Positions 22,611 through 33,262 of a DNA stretch of 64,000 nt are shown in pieces. Location: assembly GCA_022036555.1 (NCBI GenBank), contig CM039124.1, positions 56,653,494-56,717,493 of the forward strand, written 5' to 3'. The notes under the pieces are model-generated. The model was not told the DNA's origin. It made no database searches and saw only the letters and a program-made list of their open reading frames with translations. Source of the DNA: Microstegium vimineum. Taxonomy: Eukaryota > Streptophyta > Magnoliopsida > Poales > Poaceae. The position numbers and the translations under genes are program-made. Numbering within the stretch: the first letter of the stretch is position 1; each line of letters opens with the position of its first letter.

Positions 22611-23623
22611 TTACCTAATCTGTTGTTTGAGCCAAATCAAGCGAACATTTTTGTTTTTCATTTTCATGAACACTTCCCTGTCTATCTCAGATTTGAAGAT
22701 AGTCATAGCATATGCCTTATCCACATCAGTAAGTCCAACCATCTCGTCCACTTCATCAAGACACTTCTCAACTGAAAATTTTTCATCTTCTTCCTTCTTC
22801 TTACTGATCTCTTCCAAGGCTTTGCTCGTTTGTGTCTTCTTATATTGCACCCAATCCTCAACAGCAGCACCAATGTGACTCTGCTTACGCTTTCTCCCCC
22901 CTCTTGCTCCTTGCACGGATTCTTGATTGGCAGGTGCAGACTGAGCTTCATTTTGTGCACTTGAGTTATCTAGTAGCCCATAAAAAAAAGTGAACATACT
23001 TGTGCCATCAGAGACTGCAGGGGTAGCAGTGGGAGCAGCGGGAGCAAGGGGAGCAGCGAGAGCAGGTGGAGCAGCAGGCTGCAAGTGCTCAGTTGATGTG
23101 AAGTTTAGCTCTCCTGTAGCAACACTTCCTGTGCAAAATAGAGTAGTGCACTATCAGCCAAAATGGACACATAACTTCAAATATGGACACATAACTTCAA
23201 ATAATGTACAACCTCTAATCTTTAGAAAGAAGTTTCAAATAACATACCATGATACAATAATGTGCAGTCTTCATATAAAGGAAAGGGTTTCTTTTGGAAC
23301 TTAGCAACTTTTGTATTTTTCCATTTCGTCCATTTATCCGGCTCCGCAATGACCATGGACAAAAACTCATTCCAGCTAACACCACTCTCTTTTAATGCAT
23401 CTCGTATTGCCTTACAGTTGCCCTTTAGCTCCTTTTCCTTCTCCTATAGTTGCTGCTTTGTGAAGTGTGCTAAAGGAAACATTTGGGCAAACTTCTCTGA
23501 GATACTTCTACAACCTTCACCAGTCCACCCATTCTGACCCCTGAACATGGGGATGTTCACATGGTCTCTCATAATATTAACAATCCCTTTCTCATAACTA
23601 CTATTCCAACTAGCCCTTGACAT
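22611..23623 (-). pseudogene. Harbinger ORF1, Myb/SANT-like DNA-binding protein
   Basis: I place exon 1 at 23623-23248 (donor GTATGT) and exon 2 at 23128-22611 (acceptor TTTTGCACAG), which join in frame to about 297 residues. Exon 1 shows the Trp-rich trihelix/SANT pattern (SWNSSY, NGWTGEGCRSISEKF, WNEFLSMV). Exon 2 has an Ala/Pro tract, the basic GGRKRKQS and a C-terminal helical region ending WLKQQIR. In this superfamily the protein binds the terminal repeats and helps import the transposase. A TAG at 23444-23446 within exon 1 (TKQQL..EKEKE) truncates it. The splice sites are inferred. Confidence 0.7.
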
Positions 23624-23811
23624 TGCTGCAAGTAATAATTATAGAAATACATCTCATAAATATTATAGAATGTATTGCAAAATTTATTACAGAATGTTGC
23701 ATCACAAAATGTATTACAAACATACATAACTAAGTATTATAGAATGCATTGGACAATTTATTAGAGAAATACATAACTCAACTCATAAATTACATTCCAA
23801 ACACTACTATC

Positions 23812-25061
23812 CTACGCATTGTAGGCAGCCCACATCTGAAGTGCTATCTGGTCTCGTAGGTCATTTCCCTGGATTGATTCCATCTCACTTGGGTAGTCAT
23901 CGTCTCCCTCAGGCATGTCTACATAATCCGATGGGTTGATATTATCAGGTAAGAAGTCTAGCCACTCTTCACTGCCATTCAACCCTCTAATTATGTTGTG
24001 AAACACAGCAGCAGCTGCTGGAATCTTCACTTGAGATTCAATTGGGTGATGTGTCCCAACTTTTAGAATTGGAAACCGTTTTTTTAGAACCCCAAAGGCT
24101 CTCTCAATGTAATTTCGGAGAATTGCATGCCTATGATTGAACAATTCTTTGTAGTTAGCATATGCATTTCGGCCGCGTCTCCTGAACTCGCTGAGATGGT
24201 ACTTAACTCCACGGTAGGGGCAAGGAATGATGGTGTGTTTGCATATCCACCATCTACAAGATAAAACTTTCCAGGCGGCACAGTAAATCCCTTGCCAAGA
24301 GCAGACCGCAACACTCCCGCATCAGATGCAGATCCTTCCCATCCGGCTGAGATGAAAGTGAACTTCAAGTCGAAGTCACAGGCAAACATCACATTCTGTG
24401 ATAGTGTATGTTTCCTGTTTCTGAAGGGACTGGCCTTGTCTTGCCCGATTGTGATGGGAATATGAGTACCATCGATTGCACCTATGCAGTTCTACAGGTA
24501 AGAAAAATTATTAAAGATTTGGATATTACTTAGAAATGGTATTAAGGAAAGTGTACTGGTTTGTTTGAACCAACATGAAAGAATGGCATAAATCTAGGGT
24601 CACATGCAATCTTCACATGTGTACGACTTGGATTTGGAAGCCTGATGAACTTTTGGATTAATGTCGGAATGATATCAAAGACTTCACCTATTTTCCTATG
24701 TATTGTTTCACTACTATGTTGAAACTCTTTTTCCAGTCGATCTGTGCTTGCATTATGTGATAGTTCCAAGATGCTCCTCAATCTTCATATACTTTGTGTC
24801 ACATAGCAAGTTGTCGGTCCTGAAAAAGTTGGCTACAGCTCTAAATATCTCGGGCTCCATCCTGAATTCTTGCTTGCACCAATTCTCATGTCCTTCGAGA
24901 ATTTCTTCAATCTTTTTAGCACCAGGAAGAGATGAGGTATACTCAGGTATTTTCTCTTCGTCGAGAAAGGGCATTAGAGCAGGGAGGAGAAAACAGAAAA
25001 ACTCCTCATCTTCTTCCTCTTTCTCCAAAAAGTTCCTAAGAAGCTCCTCCCAAGAAGCCAT
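23812..25061 (-). pseudogene. Harbinger transposase (DDE, HARBI1-like)
   Basis: Exon 1 runs 25061-24575 and exon 2 24491-23812, around an 83-base intron with GT..AG ends. All three catalytic positions are visible: Asp in AIDGTHIP (about 24465), Asp in LVDGGYANTPSF (about 24250) and Glu in NYIERAFGVLKKRFP (about 24110). Frameshifts of one or a few bases occur near 24750 (between KIEEHLG and LSHNAS) and near 24220 (just after FLAP), so no active enzyme is made. The N-terminal acidic region and PFFH junction fit plant PIF transposases. The enzyme would cut at TTA/TAA targets. Confidence 0.85.
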
Positions 25062-26371
25062 CTAGTGTTACATATATGAAACTATATTATTACATATTAC
25101 ATATATATACAAACAAGTAGAGGAAGTATGATAACTAACTACTGCTCACATGAACAAACTGGAATATGTTAACTGTGCAATAGGATAAGCAACAGAACAC
25201 TGTGGAAGCTTTCATAACACACCAAGTGGAGGAATCAGAACATAGCCCAATCACTATATAGTGCAGAAATTAATCGATCTTCTCCCACTATTCTTTAGAT
25301 TCCACAATATCATAACAAACAACTACATACTCAATCTGCAGTGACAAAATTTAGGTATTTCAGTGCCCTTCTTGCCTTCAGCAGATTTGTGGCCTATGTT
25401 TGTGTTTGAGCCTTTGAGGCTTTCTGGCTGAGACAATGGTGCCCGTTTCTTAACTCAACTATAAAACCATACTTAATAATCCTTATTTGAAACTGAATGA
25501 GTGAAGTTTAGGTGGTGAAGTTATCCTAACTAGCAGCAGATCACAAAACACAACTATGTAGTGAAGTTAAAAGCTATCACAGCCCAAAACACAAACAATT
25601 TCCTGCTTATGGCTGGCTCACTAACACAAGTACACAACACCAGTTTAACAGATGCACATATAAATTTCAGGATCCACAAGAAATTAACGATGTGACAAGA
25701 GAAGAAGTGGAGAACCTTAGCTAGTGCAGAGAGATCCGAGCGGAGGGCAAGAGGGGGCAAGAGGTGTCGTCCTGTAGCCGGCGTCGTCGACGCTTCTCAC
25801 AGAGGCACAACCGGTAGTGGTAGAGGCGTCCTGGCTCGCGGATCTGAAGGTCCAAGATGCAGATCAAACCTTAGCAGATCAAAATGTTACTGCAAGGAAG
25901 GAGATAAGATGAGGCGCACTCACCTTCGAGACCGATGGCAGTGGAGATGGCAACGACGGATGAGGAGCGAGGTGGCGGTGGTGGAGGAACGACGCGACGT
26001 CAGTGGTGACGGCGGACGGATGCCGAGGGTGACGGCGCGGGGCAGCGGTGTCCTCGACGGGTGCCGGTTCAGCGACGACCTCGCGATGGCGACCAGATGG
26101 TCGCGGCGGCGGCGCAGTCGCCAGTCGCCACCAGCGACGGAGAAAGGAAACGGGTCGCTAGTCGCGAGCGTTGTCGCCACGGGAAACTCTCCCGGCCTCA
26201 GGAGACGTGGTTTTCTTCCACCGGGAAAACGCAGGGAAACGGGCTGCGACCCACAAGTGGGTGGGCTGCCAAAATGCACAATGAATCGTCCCGGGGTAGA
26301 TTGGCTCCTGGGTTTTTGGCCCAGGGAAAAGGCCAGGATCCCTCCGGGATTCTGGACTGTCAAAGTAGGCC
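25062..26371 (-). other. Presumed 5' leader/promoter region of the Harbinger element
   Basis: No gene supported. GC rises sharply at about 25750-26250, resembling a plant promoter-proximal leader. The long open frames here, on both strands, are explained by GC richness. Confidence 0.4.
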
Positions 26372-28363
26372 TCGCTCTGGTCTCCAGGGTTGCTGGTCTC
26401 CTCATTCCGGATGCTACGCCGCCCAGGTAGTCGCCCCGGGGGCGTTCTCCGTCTTGCCCACTGGCCACACAGAGGTTGGTTTCCCCGGCGCCCATCGCCC
26501 CTGTCCCTCCGCCGACAACGCCGCCTCTCCCTCTTCCCCACATCGGCGACGACTCTCCCTCTCCCGACGGCGGTAGCCAACGGACGCGACCGACGATGAC
26601 CCGCGTCCTTCTGCTGCTCACGGGAGGAAGTCCATGCCCCGCGTCGTGCTGCCACCGCACGTGCACGGCGCTCACCGCTGCGCTCACAGGAGGAGCACCA
26701 CCATGCCTGCACGCCGCTCGCGACTGTGCAGCACTACGGCCTGCTGCTCCCGTTTGCGATTGACGGCGATTCTGTGATCCCACAATTCCTGCTTGCCATT
26801 TTTTTTTTCAGGTTAGTACTCACCCATCAGGACATTCTCCTTTGCAGGAAGCCCACCTCTTGCTGCCACTCTCACATACAGAACGAGTGTAAGGATGGTC
26901 TCACTGAACTAATTTTTTCCTGACATTTCATCTCACAGGAAGAAGCGTTCCTCAACTGAAATAGTGTATTGATTGTGTATTTCCTTTCTGATGCAATGGG
27001 AATTGGGCGTATGTCCACCCACACCAAGTTCAGTTTCTATGACTATTAGTGAGATGCTGGGCTACGTTTCTGCAGGATTTTGATTTTACTTTCTGTGACT
27101 TTTCAGACATATGAGCGATAGCTTTCATTGAGGCATTGCCTATAATTGCGTTTGTTGCACACAGCTGCCGAATTCTCAAATTTACTCCAGTCCACTCTCA
27201 TATACAAAACAGGTGAGGGTGTTCTCACTGAACCAACCTTTTCCTGATATTTCATCTCATAGGAAGGACCATTGCTCAAATGAAATATAGTGTATTGTCT
27301 TGAACATAAAAATGTGCAGTTATTGATGGTTGAATCCATAATTGTTCGGACATAAAAATAAGCAGCGTATGAACTTAATCTGTACATTTCCTTTTTGACA
27401 ACAAGTTAATCTGTACATTTCCAGGATTTTGATTTAACTTTCTGTGACTTCACAAATATGTCAGTGATAGCTTCCATTGCACCATTGCCTATAGAGTTTG
27501 TTGCACAGCTCCTGAATTCTTAAATTTACTCCAGGCCACTTTCAGATGCACAACAGGTTAGGGTACTTTTGAATCTTTAGCTAATGCTTATGCCATGTCA
27601 GTTCACCATATTAGGTACTTCAAAGTTACCATAATTACTATGCTATTACATACTCCTAGATCAGCAAACATTCGCCTTTAGTAGCAGGTTATGAATTTGT
27701 CCATGTTGTTTCTCCCACATTTGGTTTTTGTATTATCTGCTAAATCAATTCCTTTCATTAAGTTCCAAAAAAAAGTGGTTGTCTATTAAGATTAAAACAA
27801 ATATCGCATGTTGTCTGATGATGCTGACTCTAGATGTGCATATATAAATGTCTTAAACAGCCTCTGCCGATGTCTGTGCTAATCTTTCCAATTTGCTTCA
27901 TACCTATCTTAACTACATAGTACATAGGCGGTGTCTTATTTTATATTCTGCAAACAGAGACTGCTAAAAAAATGGTGAATTCATCCCTCATGCTATTTAG
28001 TTCAATTAGTTTTGTTAAACCTGATTAATCTTCGTACAGTGTGCTACCTTACATCGTCAAGCAGTTTAGCGTTCAGCCATGAAACTTCTTCGCATTTGTA
28101 ATTGCTCTCTCACCTGACAATACGCCCTGGGTCACTTAACTTTTCACTCCTTTACAGGTGACCTTCCAAGAATACATACATCTGCTCCTTTTCTCACATA
28201 GCAGGCATTTGTGCGGATGATTGTTAGATCAACAACTGACAGCAACCTGGCAACCTGAACTCTGTATACTGGATATCGTTGACTTCACTTAGATATCTAT
28301 CCATGTGCAAGACTCTGGGTTTTGTCGGAAGCTGTCCAATTTCCACCCTTTTGTTTATGATTC
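26372..28363. other. Intergenic DNA with diverged tandem duplication
   Basis: No gene recognised. Segment A (about 26870-26975) recurs at about 27197-27302, and segment B (about 27072-27215) recurs at about 27421-27563, so a unit of roughly 330-350 bases is duplicated. Shared words include TTTCATCTCA(C/T)AGGAAG, ATAGTGTATTG and GATTTTGATTT(T/A)ACTTTCTGTGACTT. Repeated (C/T)AGG(T/A)T-like junctions make parts look like introns, but no exon frame is consistent. Confidence 0.5.
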
Positions 28364-29288
28364 AGTAACCATGTACTTTGAACCTTTACCATCTTTTGGA
28401 ATGGTAATAGCTAAGATATAGAGCTTTTTTTTTTTTTTTGCGAAAGGGAAGATATAATAAGCATAAGCACAGTACATCCTCCCAATTACAAACCGGACCT
28501 CAAAGAAGAAGAAAATTACAATTGAGTCCACATAACACAAGGTCATCTTCCTCATCTCCGATGTCCAGTTCGCCGTCACCGCAGCCATATCGGGCCAAGT
28601 CCACCTCCCCAGCCGCCAAGGGACTCCAAGCTTTGGATATGCCGCAACAGCCATCGACCAGCACACCAGGCGAATCAATTTCGTTGAAAGAAAATCGGAC
28701 ATCACCTTGGCAGAAAGGGAGAGGAAGAAGAAATCCGCCACCGCCGGCCCGAAGACCGGAGGCCGGAAAAGAAGTCCTCCGCGGCCGGGATCCCAGCAAC
28801 GAGGACAAACCACATACCCACGAGGATGACGGAAACATCCACCCTTTCGCAGGCAAAAGCAAAGCTCACAGACCTCACGACGAACATGCCGAACCAGCAA
28901 CTGCCGCCGCTCGCGAAGGAGCAGTTTATTCGCCGGTACCTCATCCTCGACGCAAACGGAACGGCGGAGGCCACCATCGGAGACCAAGCTGAAACCGTCA
29001 CCATCGCCATGGAGGAAGGGACGAAGCAGAGCCCCGTATCGGCGACACCGACACGGAGAACCTAACCCTAACCTACGGAGGCCTCGCTAGTAGGCTAGTA
29101 TATGTACCTCAGCCGCCAATCCCGCAGCTCCCCCACACCTCCGACGCCTATAGGAATCGACGGCGAGAAAGATTTCGCACTCCCGGTCGCCCTCTCTCTA
29201 CTGTAGTTTGGGGGAAGTGTAATAATAGTAACCATGTACTTTCAACATTTTACCATCTTTCCGAATGCTTATAGCTGAGATATAGAGC
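28364..29288 (-). mobile_element. Poly(T)-headed insertion flanked by 61-bp direct repeats
   Basis: The 61-base segment 28364-28424 (AGTAACCATGTACTTT...ATATAGAGC) recurs at 29227-29288 with about seven differences. Between them an insert of about 0.8 kb begins with a run of about 15 T (28425 on), then GCGAAAGGGAAGATATAATAAGC. It is therefore a minus-strand sequence with a 3' poly(A) tail, as for a LINE/SINE or a processed transcript. Its far (5') end is GC-rich with a gene-like leader. Minus-strand frames (29010-28702, 28987-28355) show no domain I recognise. It may be a retroposon with an unusually long target duplication, or an insertion plus local duplication. Confidence 0.5.
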
Positions 29289-29961
29289 ATGTAGTAATAT
29301 ATTCGCTCTTGATTGTTAGTACTATTACCCTTGGGTTACCATTCTCGCTCTTGCCTGCTTGGGCCGGAGTAGTACACTAATTCACCAAATACCATGAACA
29401 GCAAACTTGAAGCAGAAAATTATTACGTATACGTTTTGGTACGAATCTGTGAGTGCAAGATTCATAAAAATCACAGTTAACACATTATAAAAGGGTACGT
29501 TATACTAAACAAGTATTAGGGAAAATTTTGCTAGGGAAAACTAGTTTTGGGGATCTTTATTTATAAGCCAGGACTATCGCATTTTTTTGAAACAAAAGAA
29601 CTCTACAGCGTTTTGAGAAAGTCACATGACGTTGGCTGACTGGTCGTTTTGGTTGACCGGTAGTCAAGTCCGGTGGAACACAATCCAGACGTTGATCCCG
29701 GATCGGACAGTTAGCAAACATCCCCCTATTGGGGTCGCCGGTGACTCGAGAGCGGCGGCGCGTCGCCGGAGCAGCGTTCCAAAAATTGCGGGGAGACGTT
29801 ATACGGCAAGCACGAAAACAACTCGGCAGAAAGCACATATAAGAGAATAAGAGATCCTTGCTGGGGAAGAAACAGCGAAGACGCATGGTGAGATCGCACG
29901 GCGGAACGGGAATTGAACCAGGAAATGCAAAACACACGATTGCTCAGGGAGATTTCGACCC
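29289..29961. other. Intergenic DNA, nothing recognised
   Basis: AT-rich to mixed sequence between the poly(T)-headed insertion and the 64-bp repeat. I see no gene, RNA gene or transposon end. Confidence 0.5.
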
Positions 29962-30217
29962 GAACTAAGCTTTTGAATTGCATTTCCACACAATATGTCT
30001 ACGGGAAACATAGTTTCAAGAACTTGAACTAAGCTTTTGAATTGCATTTCCACACAATATGTCTACGGGAAACATAGTTTCAAGAACTTGAACTAAGCTT
30101 TTGAATTGCATTTCCACACAATATGTCTACGGGAAACATAGTTTCAAGAACTTGAACTAAGCTTTTGAATTGCATTTCCACACAATATGTCTACGGGAAA
30201 CATAGTTTCAAGAACTT
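29962..30217 (-). repeat. Four perfect 64-bp tandem repeats downstream of the RING gene
   Basis: Identical units start at 29962, 30026, 30090 and 30154, each opening GAACTAAGCTTTTGAATT and ending TTCAAGAACTT. The block ends 56 bases past the stop codon of the RING-H2 gene, so it probably lies in that gene's 3' UTR on minus. Perfect identity means recent amplification, conversion, or an assembly artefact. Each unit contains GAAACTATGTTTC (minus), able to form a small hairpin. Confidence 0.95.
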
Positions 30218-30273
30218 GAAGAAACTGAATCAGTAAGAAACAGCTAAAACAATTTGTCTTGCTAAACACCTAC

Positions 30274-30831
30274 CTAGACTGGAGCCCCGCAGTCAGGGCA
30301 GGGGGGCCGCCCGAGAAGGCCCCAACCATCATTGCCCCGAATGAAGTAAAGGTCGACACAGCAAGAGTGGAACGCGTGGCCGCAGGGCAAGAATCGAAGC
30401 CGGCGCCCCACGAAGGGACGGTTGCAGAAGGAGCACACGCGCCAGTAGTCCTGCATGTCGGCCTCCAGGATCACGATCTCGCCGATCTCCTCGACCACCT
30501 CCATCCGGGCGCGCAGCTCCACCCTCTTGGAGAGCTGGTACCTGCGGACCACCGCCCCCTCCTGCTCCTCGCGGTCCAAGAGGCCGAGGAGGCCGGGCGG
30601 AAGCCTCCTCCTCACCACGGCGGGGCCGTCGTTGTTCCAAACAAAGTTCCGTTGGGCGAGGAGGCCCGGGGCGTTAGGGATGCCGAGGGACACCTCGAAG
30701 ACGACATGCGCCGCTCCCGTGAGGATCGGCGCCGGCGCGGACGCGGCCTCTGGCCAAGCGAGAGGGGGAGCCGGCGCTCGGACCGCCGCCGCCCCTGCTC
30801 CGCGCCGGAGCAGCGAGTTCGCTGCTCCCAT
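30274..30831 (-). CDS. RING-H2 finger protein, probable E3 ubiquitin ligase
   Basis: An intact single-exon frame of 185 residues. The C-terminal RING-H2 domain uses C133, C136, C150, H152, H155, C158, C178 and C181, all present, in the order Cys3-His2-Cys3, with a long gap before the last pair. Such domains bind two zinc ions and recruit an E2 enzyme to ubiquitylate targets. The N-terminus MGAANSLL fits an N-myristoylation signal (Gly2, Ser6), which would tether the protein to membranes; this is inferred. Residues 10-45 are Ala/Pro-rich and 100-128 acidic-helical. The start is chosen because it is the first Met of the frame and a TATA box lies about 150 bases upstream. The substrate cannot be told from sequence. 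Confidence 0.8.
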   Translation of the reverse strand: MGAANSLLRRGAGAAAVRAPAPPLAWPEAASAPAPILTGAAHVVFEVSLGIPNAPGLLAQRNFVWNNDGPAVVRRRLPPGLLGLLDREEQEGAVVRRYQLSKRVELRARMEVVEEIGEIVILEADMQDYWRVCSFCNRPFVGRRLRFLPCGHAFHSCCVDLYFIRGNDGWGLLGRPPCPDCGAPV

Positions 30832-30976
30832 GGGATGCGCCGAGAAGCGAGAGCGGAGGGGGAGTTGGTGAGGTGCGGCGCGAGCGGGAACAGGGGTGCC
30901 GGCCTCTTTCGTTTGTGGATTCGCTCAGATTGTTTAGCGTGGCCGTGAGAGAGGGGCTGGACCTGGAGGTGGAGGG

Positions 30977-30989
30977 CTTATATATATAC
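30977..30989 (-). promoter_or_regulatory. TATA box of the RING-H2 gene
   Basis: The minus strand reads TATATATATAAG, about 150 bases upstream of the ATG at 30831, and the sequence around it is GC-rich. Confidence 0.6.
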
Positions 30990-31166
30990 AAAGAGGCAGG
31001 AGGGCATGGGCGCCGTGACCATGAGAGGGGGGGTTTGAGAAGCGGTTGGCGGTCCGTGGTGGCCACGGCAGCCGCTTGTGCGGGCGAGCAGAGGCGCCGT
31101 CGCGGGGCTGGGCTTGGCAAGAGCCGAGAGGGTAGTTTGGTCTTTGTAGTGAGCTTCTTAGAAAAT

Positions 31167-31277
31167 CGATCGTTATGGGAAGAGGACCCGCAACGGTAAA
31201 ACGTGATTTGGAACCCTTTTCTTCCTCCTTTGCCCCTGTCCGATCGTTATGGGAAGAGGACCCGCAACGGTAAAACG
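31167..31277. repeat. 37-bp perfect direct repeat upstream of the RING gene
   Basis: CGATCGTTATGGGAAGAGG... occurs at 31167-31203 and 31241-31277, 74 bases apart, identical over 37 bases. It lies in the upstream region of the RING gene, on the side of the KCS fragment. Confidence 0.9.
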
Positions 31278-31611
31278 GACGGGCGGAACCGAGGGGCGGC
31301 GACCGGCGCGCGGTCGGCACGTGCGGGCACAGGGACGCGAAGCGCGGCGGCAGCAGCAGCTAGCCCGCGGCCGCACCGCACCGCAACAAGTGCCCCTGCC
31401 TCTTCGATCTGCAGCCGCGTCGTGTCGAGCTCCGCCAAACCCGTCCACGACCTCGCCGCGCACCTGCCTGCAGAACGCCGACGACCCGGGCTTATGCAAC
31501 GCCTCCACCTCGCCGCGCGCCGCGCGTCGCCCGGCCAGCACGGCCAAGGCCACAGCTGCGCCTCGCTGGCTTCCTGCCGGCAGCAGCCACTGTGCTGTAC
31601 CCGATGCTCTA

Positions 31612-31858
31612 GCACATTGTGCCTGGTGGACTACGCGTGCTTCCGCGTCCCATTCGCGACGTTCCTGGAGCACTCCCGCGTGTGGCCGGGCTTCGACGAC
31701 GAGCGCAGCGTCCGGTTCATGACGTGACTGCTGACGTACGCGCATCGAGTCCTCCCGTCCCGACTCCCGAGGCCGAACTCGTCATCTTCTCGGGCATCGA
31801 CGACCTGCTCGCCAAGACTGCTGGTGAACTCAGCTGCCTGTTCGCGCCTGGGGGAGCT
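31612..31858 (+). pseudogene. 3-ketoacyl-CoA synthase (KCS) fragment
   Basis: LVDYACFRVPFATFLEH and ERSVRFMT, then in another frame EAELVIFSGIDDLLAKT, follow the order seen in the FAE1/CUT1-type KCS domain. That enzyme condenses malonyl-CoA with acyl-CoA for very-long-chain fatty acids and wax. Here a TGA (about 31726) interrupts the frame right after FMT. The segment expected between the two blocks is mostly deleted with a frame change, and similarity ends at about 31858, before the part that would hold the catalytic Cys. A GC-rich stretch upstream (31290-31611) may be the decayed N-terminus, but I see no membrane helices. Clearly a non-functional relic. Confidence 0.7.
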
Positions 31859-33262
31859 CTCGCCGTGTGAGAGCGCGCCCGCTCGCTCGGCGCTTGGAGA
31901 AGCAGCGGCGGCTTTTTCGATCCGTTTTAGCGTTGCCTCCGTTCCGTCCGTGCAAGACCCGTGAAACAAACAAGCAAAGGGAAGTGCTGGCTCTCGGATG
32001 TTCAATGCGTCGCGTCGGACGCTCGGTGCCACCTGCTTCCGGCTGTGTATACCGCCGCATGGCTCCTCAGCCAAATCGCGTAAAAAAGGAACGGAACGCC
32101 CTCCCCCCCCCCCCCCCCCCCCCACCCCCACCCACCCACCTCCAACAGCAACTCCATCAACTTCCACCTCGCCCGTATCGGCGGTTACGACTATGTCGCA
32201 GGAGCGCCAGTGGTCACAGTGGTACTGTGGTTGCATCGTTGTACTCCTATATATGGCTATTTCTGCTGTGTGCACTGATGCGGTAACAAAAGGTTGTTAT
32301 TTACTTGCTACCTGCTACATTACCAGACATGTTATTAGTCCGTTTGGCATTCAGTGAAGTTGCCATGCTAAGTTGATAACATCGTTATTTTTTTTCTTGG
32401 ATTGGTAAGTTTGTGTTTCTTTTTTATCATTTTATATTGAGTAGTCCCTGAATTCCTGATCATGCTGGCAGTGCTACATTCGTACGGAGTAGGTAGCTTG
32501 GTGAACATTAAGAATAATGAGATGCTTTGGCTGTTGCCGTTGGTGTTTGATGATGAGATGCTTAATTTGTGTTATTGCCGTTGGTGTTTGATGACGCTTT
32601 GCGTTTATTTGTTGCCATGCTAAGATGATTACTCATCATCGATGCCATCACCACGTACGTAGGCGTCGCAATGGTCTTTGTAGGTTGCAGAGATGTTGTC
32701 AACTTGTGCCATTGGTGCTAGGACCGTCAAACTAACTCTGTCCCTTTGTCGCATTAGCGGCTGCCTACCAAAGTTTGGCACCAAGTCCATGCTAACAAAC
32801 AAGCCACCGTGCCTGCAGCGAGCTCAGGCTGCTGAACTGCCGGATTGAGGTAGCAGTGAGAGCCATGGCGCGCGCGCGCAGATCAAGTTGGTTTTTGTTA
32901 TAGAACATCGGGTGAACTCTTGCATAGTTGCATATATTTGGGTCGTTGTTTTGACCAATGTGATTCCTTAATTGTTTACCCATGTACGCCAGTTGAATAG
33001 CTCACAATTGGATTGTCCAAGATCTTTACTTCTTTGAAAAGGATGGAGAGTATGTAGCACATTTGTTTAGGCCTTAGATGTTATCAAATTCACCTTAATT
33101 AATACAGAGGTGGAATATAGGGTGGAATTTAGTGGATTTAATTATCCAACATACATGAATTGATGTGAATCCGACTACATCCAAATAATTAAGAACTTAA
33201 GGATGCATGTTTCAGTTGTATACACACAATCAATGCAAGCCACCACAACAACGAATACTGAC
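31859..33262. other. Intergenic DNA with poly(C) tract and local duplications
   Basis: A C-run occupies 32103-32123 and is followed by CCCACCCACC. The phrase TTGCCGTTGGTGTTTGATGA occurs at about 32533 and 32575, and GTTGCCATGCTAAG at about 32359 and 32609. I recognise no gene or RNA. Confidence 0.5.

Larger units (their letters stand above)
21268..26371 (-). mobile_element. PIF/Harbinger-type DNA transposon, degenerate
   Basis: Two minus-strand genes, a DDE transposase and a Myb/SANT-like protein, are the standard pair of PIF/Harbinger. The left end reads GGGCTACTTTGGCAACAG after TTA, the usual 3-base target. The right end, read inward on minus, is GGCCTACTTTGACAG, an imperfect match, so the terminal repeat is about 15 bases. 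The right flank reads TCG rather than TTA, so the target duplication is not confirmed and the right boundary is tentative. The 5' leader (25062-26371) is GC-rich, without a supported gene. Confidence 0.65.

Noticed and set aside
25909..26783. Overlapping open frames of 173-287 codons on both strands
   Set aside because: GC-rich leader of the Harbinger element; frames are mirror images with Arg/Ser/Pro bias and no recognisable motif.
28826..29065. Protein-like 79-codon plus frame in the poly(T)-headed insertion
   Set aside because: Orientation is opposite to the poly(A) tail and no family is recognised; the opposing minus frames are equally long.
30259..30948. 229-codon plus-strand frame over the RING gene
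   Set aside because: Antisense shadow of the RING-H2 coding region, which has a complete zinc-binding motif on minus.
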